From Bacteroidales bacterium (GTDB taxonomy: Bacteria; Bacteroidota; Bacteroidia; Bacteroidales; F082): 64,000 bases of DNA. The stretch's first letter is position 1, and every line of letters begins with the position of its first letter. Position numbers and translations under genes: made by a program. The notes beneath the pieces were generated by a model. It searched no databases, had not been told where the DNA came from, and saw only the letters and a program-made list of their open reading frames with translations. Shown piece after piece: positions 54,629-61,561 of this stretch. The DNA lies in NCBI GenBank assembly GCA_017649945.1, contig JAGCFU010000025.1:1-64000 (forward strand). The letters run 5' to 3'.

Positions 54629-55279
54629 ATGTTATCTGTTAAGACATTCGTTTGCAACGAGTTACAAGAAAACACATACGTCGTTTACAATGAGAGTAAG
54701 AACTGTGTCATCATCGACGCAGGCAACCATCTCAAAGAAGAAGACGAATACATTATTGGCTTCATCGACCGCAATGGCTTGAAGCCAATAATGCTTCTCA
54801 ACACGCATTCGCACATCGACCATATGATGGGAAACGCTGTCTTTGCCAAGAGATATGGTATACCGTTGGCTTCACATCCTATCGAGAAGCCGTTTTACGA
54901 CAAAGTGTGGATGTATGCGGCGGCATTCGGCATCGACTTAACCCAAGACCGTCACCTCACTTCTACTGTCGATCTCAACGACGGTGATATCATAAAAATC
55001 GGCGAGGACGAGTTGAAAGTGTTATTCACACCTGGTCACGCACCTGGACATGTATGTTTCTATGATGAGAAAGATGGCATACTGTTCAGTGGCGACACAT
55101 TATTCTACCGAGGAGTCGGACGTTGGGATTTGCCTGGCGGCAACTACGCTCAACTTGAAAAAAGCCTTCGCGAAGTGCTTTACAAACTACCTGATGACAC
55201 CGTGGTATATTGCGGACACGGTTCGATGACAAGGATTGGAGATGAGAAGAGGAATAACCCTGAGGTAAGCAGTTATTAG
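54629..55279 (+). CDS. MBL-fold metallohydrolase (glyoxalase II-like)
   Basis: A 216-aa metallo-beta-lactamase-fold hydrolase. Metal ligands are visible in THSHIDH, TPGHAPGH and FSGDTLF, plus the C-terminal CGHGS. It resembles YcbL-type hydroxyacylglutathione hydrolases, without the extra C-terminal domain of classic glyoxalase II. The substrate is unknown. It starts 2 bp after the deiminase gene, which suggests co-transcription, although a shared role is not evident. Confidence 0.87.
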   Translation: MLSVKTFVCNELQENTYVVYNESKNCVIIDAGNHLKEEDEYIIGFIDRNGLKPIMLLNTHSHIDHMMGNAVFAKRYGIPLASHPIEKPFYDKVWMYAAAFGIDLTQDRHLTSTVDLNDGDIIKIGEDELKVLFTPGHAPGHVCFYDEKDGILFSGDTLFYRGVGRWDLPGGNYAQLEKSLREVLYKLPDDTVVYCGHGSMTRIGDEKRNNPEVSSY

Positions 55280-55307
55280 TTTGAAGTTATTTTTTTAAAA
55301 TTTTTTG

Positions 55308-55337
55308 TTTGGCGTATTAAAAATTTTTGTATTTTTG
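55308..55337 (+). promoter_or_regulatory. Promoter of the tRNA-Glu gene
   Basis: A -33 TTTG (55308-55311) and -7 TATTTTTG (55330-55337) have 18 bp between them, closest in the window to the Bacteroidota consensus, 13 bp before the tRNA. Confidence 0.7.
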
Positions 55338-55350
55338 CAGCGCATTTGAG

Positions 55351-55422
55351 GTCGGGTTCTACTAACGGTTAGGTAACGACACTCTCACTGTCGAAATAAG
55401 GGTTCGATTCCCTTACCCGATA
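55351..55422 (+). tRNA. tRNA-Glu (anticodon CTC)
   Basis: The 72-nt cloverleaf folds by eye: acceptor GTCGGGT with ACCCGAT, D stem TACT with GGTA, anticodon stem CGACA with TGTCG, T stem AAGGG with CCCTT. The anticodon CTC lies at 55384-55386, decoding GAG. No CCA is encoded. Confidence 0.92.
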
Positions 55423-55424
55423 CG

Positions 55425-55456
55425 AAAAAAGCACCGAAGTTTCGGTGCTTTTTTTT
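55425..55456. terminator. Bidirectional terminator between tRNA-Glu and the GT9 gene
   Basis: GCACCG (55431-55436) pairs with CGGTGC (55443-55448) across AAGTTT, with A-rich sequence on the left and eight T residues at 55449-55456. It would end transcripts from both sides. Confidence 0.9.
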
Positions 55457-56435
55457 ATTGTTTCAGTTTCGCAACAATCTCATCGGGACTGATGTCCATC
55501 ATGCATTTGAAATGTCCTTTCGGGCATTTTTTGTAGCCCAGTTTAGAGCAAGGACGGCATTTCAAGCCCTTCACCTCTATGATATGTGTAGGGATATCCG
55601 ATTTTTCAGGATAATATTGATACATTCCGAACTCAGGCACGGTGTTTCCCCAGACAGAGACAATCGGTTTGCGCAGTGCCGCAGCGATGTGCATCATGCC
55701 TGTGTCGCTGGTCAAAACAGCTTTCGACATCTTTATGATTGAGGCGGATTGCTCAAGATTCAGCATGCCCACCGGGTTCCAGACGTTCTCCCCTACCGCG
55801 TCGGCGATGACTTTAGCACGCTGCATGTCGCCCGGACCGCCAAGCAGAATCACCGGCTCATCAAGTTTTTCGATGACTTCGATGACTTTCTCTGCAGGCA
55901 TCACTTTCGTGTTATAGCTGCCTCCGACAACGACGGCATAGAAACCGTTTCTGAACTCTTCAGGGATGTCGGGTTCCTGCATCATATTCGTCTCAGAGAT
56001 GTAAAACTCCAGACCCCTGCCGTCGTTTTTCACGCCCAGCGGCTCAACAGCCTCAAAATATCTGTCGACGATATGAACATCAGGTAACCTGTTGATTTTG
56101 AACGTTGTAAGCAACATCTTCTGGAAATCCAGCTTGTTGAACGAATGATACTCGCATCCCAACGCCCAACAGACTCTGCGTGAACGTCCATTCTTCTGTA
56201 AATCAACGATATAGTCGTATTCTTCCTTCTTCAGTTCCTTTATCACCTCACGAAGTGAGTTGGAATACTCGAAAGTTTTGTCGACATACGGATTATTATG
56301 CGACATGCTTGCAAATTTGTCTTTCGTAAGTACATGAAGCTCAATATCATCATCCATCCTCTTGATGCAACGGATGACTGGTGTAGTAAGGACAATATCG
56401 CCGATTGAACTGAAACGGATGAGTAATATCTTCAT
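55455..56435 (-). CDS. GT9-family heptosyltransferase-like glycosyltransferase
   Basis: A 326-aa GT9 family protein that would move heptose (ADP-linked) to the LPS core. The N-terminus KILLIRFSSIGDIVLTTPVIR and the donor-site segment LTSDTGMMHIAAALRKPIVSVWG are typical. The C-terminal cysteine cluster (GLKCRPCSKLGYKKCPKGHFKCM) is common in the family. Start chosen at 56435; ATG at 56468 would add 11 residues. It is the last gene in a six-gene minus-strand run, and rfaE2 at 22 kb would provide the donor. Confidence 0.88.
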   Translation of the reverse strand: MKILLIRFSSIGDIVLTTPVIRCIKRMDDDIELHVLTKDKFASMSHNNPYVDKTFEYSNSLREVIKELKKEEYDYIVDLQKNGRSRRVCWALGCEYHSFNKLDFQKMLLTTFKINRLPDVHIVDRYFEAVEPLGVKNDGRGLEFYISETNMMQEPDIPEEFRNGFYAVVVGGSYNTKVMPAEKVIEVIEKLDEPVILLGGPGDMQRAKVIADAVGENVWNPVGMLNLEQSASIIKMSKAVLTSDTGMMHIAAALRKPIVSVWGNTVPEFGMYQYYPEKSDIPTHIIEVKGLKCRPCSKLGYKKCPKGHFKCMMDISPDEIVAKLKQ

Positions 56436-56446
56436 TTTAACACAAT

Positions 56447-57886
56447 TTATTTGTGAATAACATCGCATTCATAGCGTTTAACACCTTGATAATCAATATC
56501 TTTATGATTTTCAAGATATAAAAACTCTGCATCGTTGCAAGTCATGTCGCTATCTTTTATCTTAATGCAGTTGCCCTGTGCCCATAAAGCCATATAGCTG
56601 TTCATTGTCACGGTATACACCTTATTTTGGTCAATACGTTTGCCGTTGATAAAGGCTTTTGCATTGGAAAAATGACCGTCATCATTCGTCTTGAGATAAT
56701 CTATCGTGTAAGTAATGCCTGAAACATGTGTGCAGTCGCGATCTTTGGTCGATGCGATGGCAAGAAAATCCTCCACCTGTTTGCCCGTCATTTCAATGAT
56801 TACCAATGAGTTATTGAACGGGTCGAGATTATAGATGTCAGCTTTAGTGATGTCGCCGCCATGCATGTTATCGAAGCGCACGCCGCCAGGATTCTGCATC
56901 GCTATGTCGGCTTTAGTAATATAACGTTGAGCGTCAGCCATATAAGCACCGAGAGCGTCTTTGTCGTTGAAAGGTGTCTTCGCATGGCCTATAACCTTCT
57001 GAAACTCAGGCTCAGCATAATACTCCTCGACTTTCTTCTGAATTTTTTCGTCTACTTTTTTGATAGTCTTGAAATCTATAACCTGTGCCTCTTTTTCGAT
57101 TATTTTTCCGTTGGCGAACTTCATTTTTGTGACTGTAGCGGCTTTCAGATAATACTTCGACTGTGTGTAAAGCACGCCGTCTTCAAGTTGTTTTGTACAC
57201 AAATCGTGCGAATGGCCGCCGATGACGAGGTCAAACTGAGGATATTCAGCAGCAAAATCAAGCTCTTGCGCCATGCCGCAATGCGATAGAAGCACGAATA
57301 CATCACAGCTGTCTCTCAGATAAAGGTAATCTTTGATAATATCCTTAGCGTCAACGAAATCGACGTTTTGCATGTTTTTGATATGCGCGCTCGGACGACC
57401 TTCGTTTGATGTCTCAATCATACTGAGAAGCGTGATTTTCACGTCTTTCCCATTGATATTTCTCGTAATCGTCACATATGCAGGGAGTTTCAGGTCAGGA
57501 TAACCGGTAAAAAACGTGTTTGCACAGATGAGAGGGAAATGCGCTGTCTTCACGAAATACCGTATTCCATCGACGTTTCCGTCAAATTCATGGTTACCGA
57601 GTGCCGACGCATCAAACCCTATCTCGTTCATCAACGAAATCATCGGAAGGTTCGGATGTTCAGGATATTTGTCGTTGTATGCGTTGCCGGTACGGTTGTC
57701 GCCTGCGCTCACAATCATAAGCTGCGGATAGATATTTCGCAAACTGTCGGCAATATAAGCCAGTTTCGGCATTTGCTCGATGTGACCGTGCATGTCGTTG
57801 ACCGAAAGAATCACCACTTCCTGTGGCTTCGATGCGCAAGAAATCAGGTATACACTGATTATCAATAAATAAAGAATCTTTTTCAT
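56447..57886 (-). CDS. UshA-like 5'-nucleotidase/cyclic-phosphodiesterase lipoprotein
   Basis: A 479-aa periplasm- or surface-anchored phosphoesterase with lipobox ISC. The metallophosphatase domain shows NDMHGHIE, SAGDNRTGN, ALGNHEFDGN, LSHCGM and GGHSHD, the usual dinuclear metal ligands. A C-terminal 5'-nucleotidase domain with NPGGVRFD and YNLDPFNNSL binds the nucleotide. It recovers nucleosides or phosphate from extracellular nucleotides. It overlaps the dus gene by 4 bp. Confidence 0.9.
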   Translation of the reverse strand: MKKILYLLIISVYLISCASKPQEVVILSVNDMHGHIEQMPKLAYIADSLRNIYPQLMIVSAGDNRTGNAYNDKYPEHPNLPMISLMNEIGFDASALGNHEFDGNVDGIRYFVKTAHFPLICANTFFTGYPDLKLPAYVTITRNINGKDVKITLLSMIETSNEGRPSAHIKNMQNVDFVDAKDIIKDYLYLRDSCDVFVLLSHCGMAQELDFAAEYPQFDLVIGGHSHDLCTKQLEDGVLYTQSKYYLKAATVTKMKFANGKIIEKEAQVIDFKTIKKVDEKIQKKVEEYYAEPEFQKVIGHAKTPFNDKDALGAYMADAQRYITKADIAMQNPGGVRFDNMHGGDITKADIYNLDPFNNSLVIIEMTGKQVEDFLAIASTKDRDCTHVSGITYTIDYLKTNDDGHFSNAKAFINGKRIDQNKVYTVTMNSYMALWAQGNCIKIKDSDMTCNDAEFLYLENHKDIDYQGVKRYECDVIHK

Positions 57887-58848
57887 ATTATCAAATTGTG
57901 TTCATTAAAAATTTTCTCAACAGAATCTTCGTACTCATCCAAGTGATTGACTTTCTTCACTTTACGCCAAACATTTTGTGGGTCGTCGAAGATGTTCATC
58001 ATATATTTCCACAGCTCCTTCATGCTGCCGATGATTTTCGGGCTGCCTCCAGCATGATGCAGACGCGCAACATATAAATCAACCACAAAATTATGCAAAC
58101 GTTGTTTTTTATCTTGTTGATTATCAATGTTTTTGATTTCCTCAGCAAGAAATGGGTCGGTTAGCAGACCGCGACCTAACATTATATCAAAGGATAAGAT
58201 GGAGAAGGAGGATAAGGAGGATAAGGAGGATAAGATGGAATTGTAACGGTCAGTTGTAAAAATGTCGCCGTTGTAAACCAACGGTTTGTTGATTAACGGT
58301 ACCAACGCATTGAATTTTTCCAACGACGCTTCGCCGGTATACATCTGTTTACCGATACGCGGATGAATTATTATCTCGCTGAAATTCAACGTGTTAAATG
58401 TATCGACAAAAGCATAAATCTCTTCATCGCTGTAATATCCGAGGCGACATTTTATGCTGAATTTGATGCCATCGATATGTTCGAAGACTTCGTTAAGCAT
58501 CTTGATTGTGCGGTCGGGGTCTGCCATGAGACCACATCCACGGGTTTTGTTGGCCACACGCGGAAACGGGCATCCCATATTAAGGTTAAATTCGGGATAA
58601 CCCATTGATTTACATTGATTTGCAAACCTGACAATTTCCTCTGCGGTATTGCTTAAAATCTGCGGAACAATGGTGTTCACGTCGTTGAATTCCGGGCTAA
58701 TCTCTTCGCCGCGCAGACTTTTCGAGTTGTCTTTCTGAATTCCGGTGAAAAAAGGCGTATAATATTTGTCGATACCGCGAAAATGTTTCTTGAAAACATT
58801 GCGATACACTACATCGGTAATCCCTTGAAACGGCGCAAGACTCAGCAT
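57883..58848 (-). CDS. tRNA-dihydrouridine synthase
   Basis: A 321-aa FMN-dependent Dus-family enzyme that reduces uridine in the tRNA D loop. The N-terminal TIM-barrel start LAPFQGITDVVYRN and NLNMGCPFPRV are typical; C93 in GCP is the expected general acid. RLGYYSDEE and HPRIGKQMYTG follow. Residues ~204-220 are a low-complexity Ser/Leu insertion encoded by a (AAGGAGGAT)n-like tract. The frame remains open. It overlaps lnt by 7 bp. Which uridines it reduces cannot be read from the sequence. Confidence 0.9.
   Translation of the reverse strand: MLSLAPFQGITDVVYRNVFKKHFRGIDKYYTPFFTGIQKDNSKSLRGEEISPEFNDVNTIVPQILSNTAEEIVRFANQCKSMGYPEFNLNMGCPFPRVANKTRGCGLMADPDRTIKMLNEVFEHIDGIKFSIKCRLGYYSDEEIYAFVDTFNTLNFSEIIIHPRIGKQMYTGEASLEKFNALVPLINKPLVYNGDIFTTDRYNSILSSLSSLSSFSILSFDIMLGRGLLTDPFLAEEIKNIDNQQDKKQRLHNFVVDLYVARLHHAGGSPKIIGSMKELWKYMMNIFDDPQNVWRKVKKVNHLDEYEDSVEKIFNEHNLII
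58191..58240. repeat. Tandem AAGGAGGAT-type microsatellite in the dus gene
   Basis: The tract holds GGATAAGATGGAGAAGGAGG and three more GGATAAGGA-type units, with unit length 9, so copy changes keep the frame. A related tract is at 59833-59878 in lnt. Confidence 0.75.
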
Positions 58849-60428
58849 TTTTCTCGTTTTTTAATGATTAAACGCACCACAGTCAAGGCGGCGAGCAAAG
58901 CCGTCAGGAAGACCGAAATTTTATATATGTAATCGCCGTAAAGGACGTAAAATGTCTGTTTGTCGTTGGCTTTCAATGTGTTACGCAAAGCTATCTGTTC
59001 CCAATATTTGCTTTGTTCCACAATATCGCCACGTTGGTTGATAAAACCGGAAATGCCGGTGTTTGCCGAGCGTGCCACGCTTCTGCGCGTCTCGATGGCG
59101 CGAAGTTTCGAGAATTCAAGGTGCTGTTTATGGCCCGGCGAGTTGCCCCACCATCCGTCGTTAGTGATAACAAACAGCAAATCGGCGCCTTTTTTCACGA
59201 AATCTGTGACATATTCGCCGAAGACAGACTCGTAACATATCAAAGTGCCAACTTTATGATTATCAAACGATAACGTCCTTGCTTCACTGTCTTTTTTCAA
59301 TGTCCCGACGGTACCGCCAAGGTCTAATGTGCTGTTTTTCAGCATTCTCAGAATCCACCACGACGGCATCGACTCCGCACCTGGTGTCAAACGTGATTTA
59401 TGATAAAGCTGTATCGAGTCTTCAGTAATCAGAGTGGCGGTGTTGTAGGCATAGAAATACTTGTCAGCATCGAAGAATTTTCGTGCCGCGAAGTCATTTT
59501 TTGCATCATCAGGAGCCAATCCGTAAGCGCTAATGCCTATCACGTAACACGTCTGCGGATGTTTGTCGACAAAACGACGTAACTCCCTGATTGAGTAGTA
59601 GTTATCTATCCTCTCAAGCCAAATATTCTCTTGTATGGCAGACTCCGGACTCACCACAAAACGAGTGTTTTCGGTCACCAAAGGAGCCGCTACGGAAAGG
59701 TTACGCCGCATTATTTCCGGGGCGGTCAGAGTAAACTCTTCCGAGTAAGGGTCGAGGTTCGGTTGAACGACGACTATTTCCACGTCTTCGCCCTGCTCTT
59801 CGTATGAATAATACATTATCTTACTGATTATCAGAGGGATAAAGAGGAGGAGGATAAGGAGGAGAAGATGGATAAGAGTGGAGGTGTGATTTTTTAAATA
59901 TTTGTAAATCAAAACATTTGATAACAAAACCCAGACCGTGCCACCGGCTATGCCTGTGAATTCGTACCATTGAATCCAGGAGTGATGGTGCGAGAAGACG
60001 TTACCGAGGTTAAGCCAAGGCCAGTTGAGTTGCCAGTTGAGATGCAGATATTCGAAGGCCAACACAAAGATTATCAGCAAGTAATAACCTTTTTTGTTGT
60101 CGTAAAGCCGTGTCTTCACGAAATGATAAGCCCAGAACACAATGGTCATGAAAAGGCTGTTGAGGATTATCATCGCGATAGTCCCGAAAGCTGTGGTTTT
60201 CCATACCCACCACGTAGTGAGGCCGTTCCAGACCACAAAAGCAATGAATGAAAGCCAGAAAATGCTGCCTTTTTCAGGGTTTTCTTTGTCTCCTATCCTA
60301 TCTTGAAGGTACAACAAAGGTATGAAGGCCACGAAAGCGAGTGGCACAAGGCCTCGCACAGGCCATGCGGCGGCAATCAAAAGACCGCTCAGCACAGCCA
60401 ACCCAATTTTCGTTATCGTCTTCATCAC
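58842..60428 (-). CDS. lnt: Apolipoprotein N-acyltransferase
   Basis: A 528-aa membrane enzyme that N-acylates lipoproteins after signal peptidase II has acted. N-terminal hydrophobic helices carry the motif WPWLNLGNVFSHH, and the nitrilase-like domain shows the catalytic triad: Glu in VSPESAIQ, Lys in LYHKSRLTPGAE and Cys in LICYESVFGEY. It serves the many lipoproteins in this window. It overlaps both neighbours. Residues 184-199 within a membrane helix are encoded by a GGAGGA-rich tract on the other strand. Confidence 0.94.
   Translation of the reverse strand: MMKTITKIGLAVLSGLLIAAAWPVRGLVPLAFVAFIPLLYLQDRIGDKENPEKGSIFWLSFIAFVVWNGLTTWWVWKTTAFGTIAMIILNSLFMTIVFWAYHFVKTRLYDNKKGYYLLIIFVLAFEYLHLNWQLNWPWLNLGNVFSHHHSWIQWYEFTGIAGGTVWVLLSNVLIYKYLKNHTSTLIHLLLLILLLFIPLIISKIMYYSYEEQGEDVEIVVVQPNLDPYSEEFTLTAPEIMRRNLSVAAPLVTENTRFVVSPESAIQENIWLERIDNYYSIRELRRFVDKHPQTCYVIGISAYGLAPDDAKNDFAARKFFDADKYFYAYNTATLITEDSIQLYHKSRLTPGAESMPSWWILRMLKNSTLDLGGTVGTLKKDSEARTLSFDNHKVGTLICYESVFGEYVTDFVKKGADLLFVITNDGWWGNSPGHKQHLEFSKLRAIETRRSVARSANTGISGFINQRGDIVEQSKYWEQIALRNTLKANDKQTFYVLYGDYIYKISVFLTALLAALTVVRLIIKKREKC
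59833..59878. repeat. GGAGGATAAG-rich microsatellite in lnt
   Basis: The plus strand reads GAGGGATAAAGAGGAGG followed by AGGATAAGGAGGAGAAG and ATGGATAAGAG. It codes for part of a Leu/Ile-rich membrane helix and resembles the 58191-58240 tract of the neighbouring gene. Confidence 0.65.
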
Positions 60429-61561
60429 TTTATTCTCAACAGTTTAGACATCTTACAGCTGTCGTCCATGAAGACAATTGATGCGTTGGCGTTTCGTTCA
60501 ATCTGGTTGATGCTTTCCTCGAACAGCTCACAAATCTGTGACACATTCCTTATATTAATAAAAGGTGCGAAGTTTTTTGTAAAGTTCTTCTCGTCGGTGG
60601 GAAGCATCACGTCATCGGGCATGTTATTATTGAATAACAACGAGTTATGAAAGATATTCAAGCCATATTCCAAGAACTCTTTCTGTTTCTCACGTCCAAG
60701 AGGCTTGATGTCGTTAGCCACAAAATCGATGAGTTCAGGCAAGGCTCCTTTGAAGCAGAAACGCATCCATTTTTGGAATGTGTTGGCAAAAAGTTTCTCA
60801 TCTTCATGGTCTTGCGCATAGTGTTGTGCCAGAATCCAGTTGCCATCCGACAATGCCGCAGCGTCATAAGCATCCTGTTCGGAGCATCCAAAACGTTGAA
60901 TAAGAGCGTTTTGTGTCTCCTGAAGCCCTAGTTTAGGCACTTTCACCATCACGCAACGCGAACGGATGGTGGTGAGCAGCTCCTCCTGATGTTCAGCAAT
61001 GAGGATAAACAGCGTTTTCTCAGGCGGCTCCTCGATCAGCTTCAGTAACTTATTGGCACTCTGCGTGTTAAGCTTCTCCGCCATCCATATTATTGCGATT
61101 TTATACTCGCTTTCGTAAGCCTTGAAGCTCAGTTTCCGCATGATAGTGGCAGCGTCGCGCACGTTGATGATACCTTGTTTGTTCTCGATTTCGAGTTTGT
61201 TATACCAATCAGACAGGTCAACATATCCCTGACAATCACTGAGATATTCACGCCAGTCGGTGATAAACAGGTCTGACTCAGGGTTTTGTTTGACTTCTTT
61301 ATTGGTTGCCGTCGGGAATACGAAATGCAGGTCAGGATGAGTCAGCGTCATGTATTTCTTGCATGAAGGACAAACTCCACAACTATCTGATTCTGAACGG
61401 TTTGTACAGTTGATATATTGAGCGTAAGCCAGTGCCAAAGGCATCTTGCCGCTACCTTCCGGACCTAAAAACAGCTGAGCATGCGACACACGACTCTCCT
61501 TAACGCTCTGAATCAGGCGTTGTTTCAAGTCTTCATGTCCGATGACGTCAGCAAACAGCAT
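60425..61561 (-). CDS. holB: DNA polymerase III delta' subunit
   Basis: A 378-aa AAA+ clamp-loader subunit. The N-terminus has GPEGSGKM (residues 33-40); the P-loop Lys is present but Thr/Ser is replaced by Met, in line with the nucleotide-poor delta' role. A zinc site (C52, C61, C64, C67) and the SRC arginine-finger motif (IRSRCVMVKVP) are intact. It shares one base with the C25 protease stop codon upstream and overlaps lnt by 4 bp. The gene's presence in an operon with secreted and envelope genes is unusual. Confidence 0.9.
   Translation of the reverse strand: MLFADVIGHEDLKQRLIQSVKESRVSHAQLFLGPEGSGKMPLALAYAQYINCTNRSESDSCGVCPSCKKYMTLTHPDLHFVFPTATNKEVKQNPESDLFITDWREYLSDCQGYVDLSDWYNKLEIENKQGIINVRDAATIMRKLSFKAYESEYKIAIIWMAEKLNTQSANKLLKLIEEPPEKTLFILIAEHQEELLTTIRSRCVMVKVPKLGLQETQNALIQRFGCSEQDAYDAAALSDGNWILAQHYAQDHEDEKLFANTFQKWMRFCFKGALPELIDFVANDIKPLGREKQKEFLEYGLNIFHNSLLFNNNMPDDVMLPTDEKNFTKNFAPFINIRNVSQICELFEESINQIERNANASIVFMDDSCKMSKLLRIK

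Noticed and set aside
58191..58240. Possible frameshift or pseudogene in dus at the low-complexity tract
   Set aside because: The frame stays open on both sides and conserved C-terminal residues continue, so it is an in-frame insertion.
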